Position numbers and translations under genes: made by a program
From: an uncultured Pseudomonadota bacterium
GTDB lineage: Bacteria > Pseudomonadota > Gammaproteobacteria > Burkholderiales > Burkholderiaceae
Reading direction: 5' to 3'
Assembly: GCA_946480245.1 (NCBI GenBank)
Contig: CAMLIZ010000044.1
Span: forward strand, 1-32,152
DNA length: 32,152 bases
In this document: in pieces, positions 1 to 9,564 of the stretch
Position numbering within the stretch: the stretch's first letter is position 1
Layout of the letters: every line of letters begins with the position of its first letter
The notes under the pieces: generated by a model
The model's database searches: none
Seen by the model: the letters and a program-made list of their open reading frames with translations, nothing else
What the model was told of the DNA's origin: nothing

Positions 1-83
1 TGGCCCAGTGCATGCAGCAGGCTGCCCGGCTGCGCGCGGTGCAGGTCCAGCGCGAGGTTGCCGCGCGCCACCTCGTCCATCAC
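1..83 (-). CDS. Partial frame at the left edge, resembling a chemoreceptor HAMP segment
   Basis: An open minus-strand frame runs off the left edge. It is in the same frame as the kinase that ends at 111 and starts right after that kinase's TGA. Possible starts are GTG at 83 or ATG at 80; neither has a clear Shine-Dalgarno sequence. The readable part (VMDEVARGNL, then LALDLHRAQP, then GSLLHALG) resembles the HAMP-linker region of methyl-accepting chemotaxis proteins. The resemblance appears to begin upstream of any usable start, so this may be a chemoreceptor remnant lacking its sensor half rather than an intact gene. With fewer than 40 codons visible, identity and integrity are both uncertain. 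Confidence 0.3.
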   Translation of the reverse strand, partial: MMDEVARGNLALDLHRAQPGSLLHALG

Positions 84-110
84 CGCGATCGCATCCGGAC
101 TTGAGCGGGA

Positions 111-2594
<2,484 letters not shown>

Positions 2595-2607
2595 CGACGG
2601 CCTTGCG

Positions 2608-3696
2608 TCAGCGCACGCGGGCTTCGAAGCCCGCGCTCGGACCGATGGTGTCGTTCCACACCTTTGCACAGGGCAGGCCGCAGCGCTGCACCCAGCGCGG
2701 CAGCACGGTGCTCGCAAAGATCTCGCGTCGCCGCTTTTCGTCGGCAGGCGAGACGCGCACTTCGGTCATGTGGTCCTTGTGGCCTGCGGTGCAGCCGGGT
2801 GCGCCGATGTTGCAGGCGATGCCTTCGGCCGTCTCGCGTTCCGACTCCGTCCACACAGCCTGCTCGAGGCGCGGCAGTTCGCGCATCAGCAGCGCTTGCA
2901 TGTCGGGCGGCAGCGCCCGCCATGCGGCGCCGTTGGCCACGAAGGCCGACAGGCCCCAGTTGACCGCCATGGTGTGGATGTAGTGCGTGTATTCGTACAG
3001 CCCCACCGTGTTGCCCGACATCGTGCCGGTGATCACGCAGTCGACATTGCTGCTCTTGAGGTTGGGCACGATCTCCGCGAAGCCGGTTTGCACCGGGGTG
3101 GCGCCCAACGCTTCCACGAAATCCGATTGCGACGGGCTCGATGTGCGAATGCGGCGGCCGGCCAGGTCGGCGAGCCCGCTGAACGCCTTGGCGCAGAACA
3201 CCACCTGAGCGGGGTAGGTGTACAGCGCCAGCAACTCCGCGCCGTAGCGGTCGTGCAGCATCTGCTTGAGATAAGGACGGAAGGCGGCGGCCGTGCGACG
3301 CAGCGCCGGCATGTCGGTGTTGAGCACCGCGAGGTCGGGCGCGCCGAGTTCCGGGTCTTCGGCAGCGGCCAGGCTGAGCAGCGCGGTGGCAAAGGGCACC
3401 GCGCCCAGCTGCACCAGCCGCAGCACCTCCTGGCCACGCAGGCCGGCGCGGTCGAACGGAACAATGTCCGCCTGCAGGCGGCCGTTGGACAAGCGCGGCA
3501 GCTCACGCGTCCAGAACGGCTCCTCGTGGCGTGTGTACTGGTTCAGGTTGGCCAGGCCGCCGACCACGCGCAGGTGGATGCTGCCATCGGCCTGCTGGGC
3601 CCGCGCCGACGTGGTTGCCGCAAGAAGCAATGCAGCGGCAAGCCCGATGGCAAGCCGTACCCGGCCCGCCTGGCGCTCCCTGCCAGTGCTTGACAT
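2608..3696 (-). CDS. TRAP-type (DctP-family) periplasmic solute-binding protein
   Basis: A 362-residue exported protein with an arginine-containing N terminus, a hydrophobic core of about residues 14-30 and a likely cleavage after ARA near residue 33. The mature part follows the DctP/TRAP pattern: a GLRGQEVLRLVQLGAV block, then KAFSGLADLAGRRIR, then SDFVEALGATPVQTGFAEI. The last two are typical of TRAP binding proteins that bind carboxylates through a conserved Arg. The ATG at 3696 is preceded by GAGGA about 7 nt upstream and is preferred over the ATG at 3723. No DctQ or DctM permease gene lies alongside. The neighbour is a hybrid histidine kinase that begins 13 nt downstream, so a role in ligand sensing is at least as likely as transport. 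The ligand cannot be read from the sequence. Confidence 0.88.
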   Translation of the reverse strand: MSSTGRERQAGRVRLAIGLAAALLLAATTSARAQQADGSIHLRVVGGLANLNQYTRHEEPFWTRELPRLSNGRLQADIVPFDRAGLRGQEVLRLVQLGAVPFATALLSLAAAEDPELGAPDLAVLNTDMPALRRTAAAFRPYLKQMLHDRYGAELLALYTYPAQVVFCAKAFSGLADLAGRRIRTSSPSQSDFVEALGATPVQTGFAEIVPNLKSSNVDCVITGTMSGNTVGLYEYTHYIHTMAVNWGLSAFVANGAAWRALPPDMQALLMRELPRLEQAVWTESERETAEGIACNIGAPGCTAGHKDHMTEVRVSPADEKRRREIFASTVLPRWVQRCGLPCAKVWNDTIGPSAGFEARVR

Positions 3697-3839
3697 TTTT
3701 GTCCTCGCTTTCGTTGTCCGCACAAACCGCCGAAGCAGCCCTTCGATGCCCGATCTTGCGCGCCGCCCGATGGTAGCGCCGACGCGTGTGCAAGAGCGCC
3801 CGCTACAGGCTCGGAAAGACGGCGCTGCTTAGGGAATTC

Positions 3840-3867
3840 TTAGCATTCGCTGAGGCAACATTTAGCA
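3840..3867. promoter_or_regulatory. Pair of TTAGCA direct repeats in a divergent intergenic region
   Basis: The 230-nt gap between the binding-protein gene (minus) and the hemerythrin-like gene (plus) holds a comparatively AT-rich patch. In it TTAGCA occurs at 3840-3845 and 3862-3867, 22 nt apart or about two helical turns. This could be a transcription-factor site for either divergent gene. I see no convincing sigma70 promoter and nothing else in the gap. Confidence 0.25.
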
Positions 3868-3926
3868 ACGCGGGGCGGCGTGGCCGGGAATGATGGCGGC
3901 ACCTTCATTCAACCGACCACACTGCC

Positions 3927-4580
3927 ATGAACGCTCCGCGACACGACATCTACGCCTTCATCCACAAGGGCCTGCGCGCCTTCATGGCCCACGCGCTGGT
4001 ACGGGTGGGCCGCCTCGATCCCCACGACGCCGCCGACGTGGCCGATGTGCGTGAGGAACTGCAGGCCCTGCTCGACATCTGCGCCGGACACGTGAAGCAC
4101 GAAAACGAGATCGTGCACCGTGCGATGGAGGCGCGGCGCCCGGGTAGCAGCAGCGCCATCGCGGACGACCACGTAGAGCACGAGCGCGCCATCGCCCAGC
4201 TGCGCGCCATGCTCGCCGTGGTGGACGGCAGCGACGAAGCCACCTACGCGCTGTACCACGCGCTCACCGCCTTCGTGGCGCATAACCTGGAGCACATGGA
4301 GCAGGAGGAGACGTCGCACAACGCGGTGCTGTGGGACGCTTACAGCGACGACGAGATCCGCGGCGTGGAACACGAGATCCACATGCACATCGCACCGCAG
4401 GAGATGCAGCTGGCGTTGCGCTGGATGCTGCCGCACATGAACCCGGCCGAGCGCGCGGCGATGCTGCGCGGCATGCGCCAGGCCGCACCTGCCGAAGTCT
4501 TTGAAGGGGTGCTGGGCCTCGTGCGGCCGCTCCTGGGCGGGCGCGACTGGCGCAAGCTGAGCCTGGCGCTGGGCGTGTGA
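3927..4580 (+). CDS. Hemerythrin-like HHE-domain protein
   Basis: A 217-residue soluble alpha-helical protein with the spaced histidines and acidic residues of the hemerythrin HHE family, which binds a diiron centre. Visible candidate ligands are H13, H55/H58 with E59/E61, H82/H85 with E86, and H119/H123 with E127/E128 in the helix HNLEHMEQEE. Family members bind O2 or NO or handle iron and redox stress; which applies here cannot be told. The C-terminal ~60 residues (from about 157) extend beyond the metal-binding bundle and are helical with no recognised motif. The ATG at 3927 has no strong Shine-Dalgarno sequence but the N-terminal helix with H13 supports it. It stands alone on the plus strand, divergent from the TRAP-type gene and convergent with the gene ending at 4594. 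Confidence 0.85.
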   Translation: MNAPRHDIYAFIHKGLRAFMAHALVRVGRLDPHDAADVADVREELQALLDICAGHVKHENEIVHRAMEARRPGSSSAIADDHVEHERAIAQLRAMLAVVDGSDEATYALYHALTAFVAHNLEHMEQEETSHNAVLWDAYSDDEIRGVEHEIHMHIAPQEMQLALRWMLPHMNPAERAAMLRGMRQAAPAEVFEGVLGLVRPLLGGRDWRKLSLALGV

Positions 4581-4593
4581 GCGGCCCGCGCGT

Positions 4594-5082
4594 TCACTGC
4601 GCGCTGCCGCGCACCCGGGGGGAGAGCTGCTTGCGCTCGTTGAGGACCGCGGCGCGATCTTCCTCGGCGTAGGGCCGGGCTGCGCACTGCGCGAGATGGC
4701 GGTTGCCCTCGACGTTGAGCGCAGTCACATCCGCATTGAAGGCATCGACGCGCTGAATCAACGCCGCGGCCCGCTGCTCGTGCGCCGTGGCGCGCGCGTT
4801 GTAGTCATCCACCTTGGAGAAGTCGTGCGTGTCGGTGCGCTTCAGGTCGTCCGCCAGCTGTGCGGCCTGCTGCGCCAGCGCGCTGTTCTCGCGTTCGATG
4901 GCGTGGCGCTCGGAGTCCTGCGCCTGCCGGCGTTGCAGCAGCGAGGCCTCTTCGTCGAGACATCGGCGCAGTTCGTCGCGCGTCATCGGTGCGCGGGCCG
5001 ATGGTGACAGCTTCACCGCCTGCGCATGCGCGCCGGCGCAGACTGTCACAAGCAACAGGGCGAAAAGAGGTCGTTCAAGCAT
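4594..5082 (-). CDS. Exported coiled-coil protein of unknown function
   Basis: A 162-residue protein with a signal peptide (residues 1-20, ending AGAHA, with Q21 likely the first mature residue). A long alanine/glutamine/arginine-rich helix follows (about 35-140) that should form a coiled coil, with two cysteines at about 41 and 132 that could pair by a disulfide in the periplasm. I do not recognise a named family. Its ATG overlaps the 3' end of the upstream gene by 8 nt, as the last codons GAT GCT TGA contain ATGCTTGA. Translation is therefore probably coupled and it belongs to the split-barrel operon. The combination with two cytoplasmic flavin-type proteins is unexplained. Confidence 0.8.
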   Translation of the reverse strand: MLERPLFALLLVTVCAGAHAQAVKLSPSARAPMTRDELRRCLDEEASLLQRRQAQDSERHAIERENSALAQQAAQLADDLKRTDTHDFSKVDDYNARATAHEQRAAALIQRVDAFNADVTALNVEGNRHLAQCAARPYAEEDRAAVLNERKQLSPRVRGSAQ

Positions 5083-6415
5083 CGGCTTCGGTCAGGGTCA
5101 AGGCACGGTGGATGCGCAGGCGGAACTGCCCGCGGCCGGTCTTCTCGATCGCGATCTGCGGGCAGCGTTCGGCCAGGCGGCGCTGTAGCAGGATCAGCCG
5201 CGCCTCCAGGTTGTCGGTGATCTCCGGCAGGCGCAGCTCGGCAGCGGCCAGGCGCAGCTCCCGATTGCTGAAGTCGCAGCGCCCGGTGGCCGCAAATGTG
5301 TTCAGCAGCTTCCAGAGAATGGCGCCCGGCACGCCCTTGACGAGGTACTCGCCACCGATGAACACGCTGTCGTTGGCACGGAAGCGCCGCACCTCCATCG
5401 GTACGCCGGCGGGCTGCGGCGGTACGCTCGGGACGGCGGCCTCGGCCGCTGCGTCGGCCTCGCATTGCAGGGCGTGCATCATCGGCCCCAATTGAGCGGC
5501 CAGCGTGACCAGCGCGTCTTCGTCGTCGTAGGTGAAGCGCAGTTCCTCCTGGCTTTCGACGCACAGCACGCCGTGCAGCCGCCCTGCGGCCAGGATCGGC
5601 ACGGCAAGCTGGCTGCCGGGCTCCGGCAACCCGGGGAACGGGATCTCCGCCTCGAGCGGCAGCGCCTGCGCCGCGGCACTGTCGCGTGCCGCCCGACCGT
5701 AGGCGTACTCGAGCGTCATGTGACTGATGCGGATCGGCGTGCGGTACTGCGCTGCCACGCCGATCACCCCGTCGCCGAACGCGATCTCGGAACCGACGCC
5801 AGTGGCCGCGTAGCCGCGGCTGGCGACCGTGTACAGCCGTCGCTGGGCCTCGTCGGCCATCAACAGCAGCGCGTGCGTGATGCCCAATTCGCTGCCCAGC
5901 AGGGCCAGGGCCTGGTCGAGCAGCGGCGCCAGGCCGGAGCATTCCGCCAACTGCGTGCTGACGCTGCGCAGCGCGTTCAGCAGGTTGCGCTGCGCAGCGG
6001 GGCGAGCGAGCGGCCGGCCTGGCGTCTGCTCGACCGACAGCACCCGGTACACGTCTGCACCTTGCAGCTTGAAGACGCCGGCCATTCCGGTGTGCGACGC
6101 AATGCCGGCCAGCTTGGCCTTCATGCTTTGGAACAGCGCACCGGCCGTCTCGGTGCGCAGGTACAGCAGCGCCAGCCGATAGGCGGCGCCGCTCACGGGA
6201 TCGATCACCAGCGCCGTGGCCTGCGGATTGGCGAGGATGTTCTCGCGCGTCTTGTTGAAGAACTGGAACGACAGCGCCACGTGGCGCGCGTCCATGTACT
6301 GCATCTGCGACACGTAGGTGGCGTTCGGCACGCCGTCGGTCGAGCAGGTGGCGACGGTGGCCGGGATCACGCCCTCGAGGCAGAAGCGAATGGCGTCGAG
6401 CGTGACGTCGCTCAT
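5075..6415 (-). CDS. Pyridoxamine-phosphate-oxidase-like (FMN split barrel) - GAF - winged-helix protein
   Basis: About 446 residues with three apparent modules. Residues 1-140 look like a PNPOx-type FMN split barrel (ATCSTDGVPNATYVSQMQYM, later FFNKTRENILANP). Residues about 150-315 form a GAF domain (GDGVIGVAAQYRTPIRISHM, then AVPILAAGRLHGVLCVES). Residues about 340-440 resemble an OmpR-type winged helix (GEYLVKGVPGAILWKLL, then NLEARLILLQRRLAE), so DNA or partner binding is plausible. Together this suggests a one-component redox or small-molecule sensor and regulator; that role is inference. The start is ATG at 6415 or GTG at 6421; the latter gives a 4-nt GTGA overlap with the upstream gene. 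The 3' end overlaps the exported coiled-coil gene. Confidence 0.82.
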   Translation of the reverse strand: MSDVTLDAIRFCLEGVIPATVATCSTDGVPNATYVSQMQYMDARHVALSFQFFNKTRENILANPQATALVIDPVSGAAYRLALLYLRTETAGALFQSMKAKLAGIASHTGMAGVFKLQGADVYRVLSVEQTPGRPLARPAAQRNLLNALRSVSTQLAECSGLAPLLDQALALLGSELGITHALLLMADEAQRRLYTVASRGYAATGVGSEIAFGDGVIGVAAQYRTPIRISHMTLEYAYGRAARDSAAAQALPLEAEIPFPGLPEPGSQLAVPILAAGRLHGVLCVESQEELRFTYDDEDALVTLAAQLGPMMHALQCEADAAAEAAVPSVPPQPAGVPMEVRRFRANDSVFIGGEYLVKGVPGAILWKLLNTFAATGRCDFSNRELRLAAAELRLPEITDNLEARLILLQRRLAERCPQIAIEKTGRGQFRLRIHRALTLTEADA

Positions 6416-6417
6416 CG

Positions 6418-6924
6418 TCACACAGCCAGCGCTGCGCCAGCCGCAGGGCCGGGCGTTTGCGCAAACGCGGCGCTGGGCGTGAACCTGATGGCGAGCAGGT
6501 CCGCAGGTTCGCCCCAGAACACCGCTTCGATCATGCGCGCGTCGAACCCGAGCCGCTGCAGGTCATCGGTCAGCAGATCGAGGCAGCGGCGTGCGGCGGC
6601 AATGTCCAGTGGCGTGGCAAGCGCCGAGATGGCGTCGCTGCCCTTCAACTGCACGGTCTGGTTGGTGCTCGGCCGGCTGAAGCACACGGCCACTCGCCCG
6701 TTGGCCGCGATGTCCCGGCACACGGGCTGCGCCGTCTCGGCAAACAACAGCACGGTGACCTCGCGTCGCTGCGCATCCACTCGGCACCCCACGGCCTTGG
6801 CGATGGAAGGTACGAGCCGCTCGCCGCGCCCCGCGACGGTGATCGACAGCCCCGACTGAACGAAGTCGGCCACGGCCGCGCTGAGCAGCGGCGGCAGGGG
6901 GGCGGCGTTGGCCGGATCGTGCAT
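6418..6924 (-). CDS. Pyridoxamine 5'-phosphate oxidase-like FMN-binding protein
   Basis: A 168-residue single-domain protein with the split-barrel flavin-binding pattern: an N-terminal helix ending in FVQSGLSITVAGRG, strands around VTVLLFAETAQPVCRDIAANG, and VAVCFSRPSTNQTVQLKG, which matches the barrel strands that bind the FMN phosphate in this family. Members reduce or oxidise small substrates using FMN or F420, or act as flavin sensors; no substrate is evident. It is the first gene of a three-gene minus-strand operon, overlapping or abutting the multidomain split-barrel/GAF gene. The ATG at 6924 has no obvious ribosome-binding site. Two split-barrel proteins encoded side by side may form a heterodimer, since the FMN site of this fold lies at a dimer interface. 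Confidence 0.8.
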   Translation of the reverse strand: MHDPANAAPLPPLLSAAVADFVQSGLSITVAGRGERLVPSIAKAVGCRVDAQRREVTVLLFAETAQPVCRDIAANGRVAVCFSRPSTNQTVQLKGSDAISALATPLDIAAARRCLDLLTDDLQRLGFDARMIEAVFWGEPADLLAIRFTPSAAFAQTPGPAAGAALAV

Positions 6925-6978
6925 CGCGGCATGCTAGCAGCGGTGCTGCGGCGGCCTGCTCGCCGCCGAAACGGTGCG

Positions 6979-7461
6979 CTACCCGGCGAAGCGGGTGCGC
7001 ATCCACTGCGCGAGCATGCGCTTCTCGTAGCGCAGTGGGTCGTGGTCGCGGAAGTCCCAGGGGTGGTTCATGTAGTCCATGTCCGAGATCGTCTCCTCGC
7101 CCTGGCGCAGCACTTCGCCGTTGCGCTCCAAGGTGTAGCGCAGCTGGATGCGCGGCCAGTCCGCCGAGCCGCGCGCGATGCGGATCGTCGCGCCGTGCCG
7201 GCTGGGCTGCGCGCGCCCCGCGAGATCGACGTCGAGCACGTCGACCTTCAGCGTCTGGTCTGCCGGCAGCGTATCGGCTGCCAGCCGGGTCAGGTACGCG
7301 CGCAACTGCTTCAGGTTGTGGTCTTCGTCCCAACGGGTGTTGCCGGCGTCAGTGAAACGTTGGGCGTCGACATAGTTGATCTGCACCTTGCCCGCCAGCG
7401 CCGGCATGGCCGCAGCAAGGCAACTGCACAACAGCAACCAGGGACGGATTCGGTGGGTCAT
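6979..7461 (-). CDS. Exported DUF3016 domain protein
   Basis: A 160-residue protein with a signal peptide (residues 1-23, ending PALA). The mature part matches the DUF3016 family over its full length: an opening VQINYVDAQRFTDAG, then LKQLRAYLTRLAADTLP, a core VDVLDVDLAG, a middle PRIQLRYTLERNGEVLRQGEE, and the hallmark end DPLRYEKRMLAQWMRTRF. The family is secreted or periplasmic, common in Proteobacteria, and of unknown function. The ATG at 7461 was chosen over 7494 because AGGAG lies about 7 nt upstream and it begins the signal peptide. It stands divergent from the small gene at 7595 with a 133-nt gap. Confidence 0.88.
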   Translation of the reverse strand: MTHRIRPWLLLCSCLAAAMPALAGKVQINYVDAQRFTDAGNTRWDEDHNLKQLRAYLTRLAADTLPADQTLKVDVLDVDLAGRAQPSRHGATIRIARGSADWPRIQLRYTLERNGEVLRQGEETISDMDYMNHPWDFRDHDPLRYEKRMLAQWMRTRFAG

Positions 7462-7550
7462 GGAAAGCTCCTCGTGGGCACTGCTTCGATTCACCGAGAG
7501 CGCGGCAGGTTTCCTTGCAGCCAGTTAAAGACACCTGGCGTACCGTGGGA

Positions 7551-7564
7551 TTGGGGTTTACCCT
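7551..7564. promoter_or_regulatory. GGGTTTACCC inverted repeat upstream of a small gene
   Basis: A dyad with arms GGGT and ACCC around TT (7553-7562), extended by a T/A pair outside one mismatch, lies about 30 nt upstream of the ATG at 7595, in the divergent gap shared with the DUF3016 gene. Its size and place suit an operator for one or both genes. The binding factor is unknown and this is a by-eye call. Confidence 0.35.
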
Positions 7565-7594
7565 AGGATCGCGTCACACAACTAAGGGAAAACC

Positions 7595-7834
7595 ATGAGT
7601 ACCCCCGCTTCCATCACTGTCCGCGGCCCTGTTACCCCTGTGCGTCAGGCCTCCTGGCTGGCGAGCGCTGGCGCCACGGTGCATTCGTTCGTGCGCGCCT
7701 GGCGTGCCACGCGGGAGATGAAGCGCCGCGTGCAAGATGCCGCCGAGGTGCGTGCCTACGCCCGCAGCATCGAGAAGACCATGCCCGGCATGGCTGCCGA
7801 CTTGTACGCCGCGGCCGACCGCAACGGCTTCTGA
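7595..7834 (+). CDS. Small basic protein of unknown function
   Basis: A 79-residue protein with a Ser/Thr/Pro-rich start, a helical middle containing SFVRAWRATREMKRRV, and a second helix with EVRAYARSIEKTMPGMAADLYAAAD. It has no signal peptide, transmembrane segment or cysteine. The arginine-rich helix recalls the short DUF1127/YjiS-like proteins of Proteobacteria, but I cannot assign it to a family. The start is well supported by AAGGGA about 6 nt before the ATG. A GGGTTTACCC dyad lies just upstream. It ends 8 nt before the convergent nucleotidyltransferase gene. Confidence 0.7.
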   Translation: MSTPASITVRGPVTPVRQASWLASAGATVHSFVRAWRATREMKRRVQDAAEVRAYARSIEKTMPGMAADLYAAADRNGF

Positions 7835-7841
7835 GCCCGGC

Positions 7842-8681
7842 TCACTCGGTGTCCGGGGCCGGTGCCTGTCGGCCGGGGATGGCCTCGGTCCACTGTGCCA
7901 CCTCCTGGCGCGTCATGTTGCCGGTGGGTTCGACGCGAGCGTCTCGGTAGCCCTGACGCTCCACGTCGATCAGGTACTGCTCGCGTGACAGCAGCGTGCC
8001 GGCGCACACGTCGGTGTTGGGCGGCGGCGCTTCGGCCTCCCGGTGCAAGCGCTCGAGCAGCGTCTGCATCACCCAGGCCGGAATGCGGTCGCGTTCGGCC
8101 GGATAGATGAAGCCGAAGAGCACCAGGTGGCTGAGCAGCACGCGCCAGTGCGCGCCGAAGCGCGCGAGCAGGCGCGGCCAGTCCAGCTGCCCGGCCTGCT
8201 CGCGCAAGAGGTGCGCCACATCGGCGCCGTCGTAGCGCTCGCGCTCCATGATGAAGGCCTTGGACCACAGGCTTTCCTCGGGCGGCGCCACCGCCACCGG
8301 CACGCCCAGCACCATCGCCTGGGCCGCATGTTCGAACCACCCGTCGTCCACCGGCGCGGCGCCATTGCCCGAGCCGAAGATCAGATCGACGAAGGCGTCG
8401 CCCGAATGCGCCTTGCCCAACCAGTGTGGAAAGCACAGCTCGGTGGCGTAACCGGCGGCACCCAGCACCTTTGCCACGCGCTCGTAATCCTCGCGCTTGA
8501 TGAACAGGTCCAGGTCCTTGGTGTGCCGGCGGATCTCGGTGAAGCAGGCGAGGGCGAACGCCCCGCCCACGAGGAAGGGCAATTGCGAATCGCGCAGCGT
8601 CTGCAACACGCCGCGGTAGAAGGCCGATGTGGGGGGCTCGATCTGGTCGAGAAGCGCGGACGTGTCGGGTACTGCTGACAT
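7842..8681 (-). CDS. Nucleotidyltransferase-fold protein
   Basis: A 279-residue protein with the pol-beta-type minimal nucleotidyltransferase signature. FLVGGAFALACF (about residues 37-48) is followed by EIRRHTKDLDLFI, whose DLD pair would be the metal-binding aspartates. A further acidic residue comes at AFVDLIFG. This is the layout of the AbiEii/MNT-like group that moves nucleotides onto RNA, protein or small-molecule acceptors. The C-terminal half is helical and unassigned, with a YPAERDRIPAWVMQTLL segment. The ATG at 8681 fits homology, though no strong Shine-Dalgarno sequence precedes it. It is divergent from a metallophosphoesterase gene across 103 nt, which suggests a functional pair. 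The substrate is unknown. Confidence 0.8.
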   Translation of the reverse strand: MSAVPDTSALLDQIEPPTSAFYRGVLQTLRDSQLPFLVGGAFALACFTEIRRHTKDLDLFIKREDYERVAKVLGAAGYATELCFPHWLGKAHSGDAFVDLIFGSGNGAAPVDDGWFEHAAQAMVLGVPVAVAPPEESLWSKAFIMERERYDGADVAHLLREQAGQLDWPRLLARFGAHWRVLLSHLVLFGFIYPAERDRIPAWVMQTLLERLHREAEAPPPNTDVCAGTLLSREQYLIDVERQGYRDARVEPTGNMTRQEVAQWTEAIPGRQAPAPDTE

Positions 8682-8748
8682 GGCGGCCCACAGGTAGTGC
8701 GTGTGGGGTAGCTGGGCAACGGGCGTGCCGTGGGGTGGCGCCTTGTTT

Positions 8749-8769
8749 GCAAGCACACTGCAAGCGCAC
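8749..8769. promoter_or_regulatory. Tandem GCAAGCnCAC repeats upstream of the metallophosphoesterase gene
   Basis: GCAAGCACAC (8749-8758) and GCAAGCGCAC (8760-8769) repeat with an 11-nt period, one helical turn, ending 15 nt before the ATG at 8785. They could bind a regulator or be chance. Nothing else is evident in the 103-nt divergent gap. Confidence 0.25.
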
Positions 8770-8784
8770 CAACGAGGAACACGC

Positions 8785-9558
8785 ATGGCTACCGATCGAA
8801 CCATTCGTTTCGCCGCTGTCGGCGACCTGCACTGCACCAAGGAGTCGGCCGGCAAGCTGCGCGGCTTTTTCGCGCAGGCCGCGGCGGCCGCGGACGTGCT
8901 GCTGCTGTGCGGTGACCTCACCGACTACGGCCTGCCCGAGGAGGCCAAGGTGCTGGCCGACGAGCTGAGCGTGGTGCGCCAGCCGATCGTGGCGGTGCTC
9001 GGGAACCACGACTACGAGTCCGGCCAGGGCGACGAGGTGCGCAAGCTCCTCGAGCACGTCGGCGTGCGCGTGCTCGACGGCGAAGCGGTGGAGATCGACG
9101 GCGTCGGCATCGCCGGGGCCAAGGGCTTTTGCGGCGGCTTCGGCCGCGGCTCGCTCGGCGCTTGGGGGGAGGCGGCCATCAAGGAGTTCGTGGCCGAGGC
9201 GGTGCGCGAGGCGATGAAGCTGGAATCGGCGTTGGCCAAGCTGCGCACGCCGCAGCGCATCGCGCTGCTGCACTACTCGCCGATCGCGGCCACCGTGCAG
9301 GGCGAGCCGGTGGAGATCTTCCCGTTCCTCGGCAGCAGCCGTCTGGAGGATCCGCTGGTGCGCTACCCGGTCAGCGCGGTGTTCCACGGTCATGCGCATC
9401 GCGGCACCTCGGAGGGGCGCACCGTCAACGGCATTCCGGTGTTCAACGTCGCGCGACCGCTGCTGCAGCGCCTGAATGCCGAGCAGCCGCCGTTTCGGTT
9501 GCTGGAGCTGGCGCTCAGCGAGCATGAGCGCTCGCGCGACGTCGAGAGCGCCCGCTAG
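8785..9558 (+). CDS. Calcineurin-like metallophosphoesterase
   Basis: A 257-residue soluble enzyme with the complete dimetal phosphoesterase motif series: GDLH (D14, H16), CGDLTD (D44), LGNHDYE (N74, H75), a later LHYSP, and FHGHAHRG. Such enzymes hydrolyse phosphomonoesters or phosphodiesters using Mn or Fe/Zn pairs. The substrate class cannot be read here. The ATG at 8785 is preceded by GAGGAA about 6 nt upstream and the first strand begins immediately after it, so the more upstream start is rejected. It is divergent from the nucleotidyltransferase gene, so the two could put on and remove the same modification; that is inference. It ends 6 nt from the convergent histidine kinase gene. Confidence 0.92.
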   Translation: MATDRTIRFAAVGDLHCTKESAGKLRGFFAQAAAAADVLLLCGDLTDYGLPEEAKVLADELSVVRQPIVAVLGNHDYESGQGDEVRKLLEHVGVRVLDGEAVEIDGVGIAGAKGFCGGFGRGSLGAWGEAAIKEFVAEAVREAMKLESALAKLRTPQRIALLHYSPIAATVQGEPVEIFPFLGSSRLEDPLVRYPVSAVFHGHAHRGTSEGRTVNGIPVFNVARPLLQRLNAEQPPFRLLELALSEHERSRDVESAR

Positions 9559-9564
9559 GGCAGC

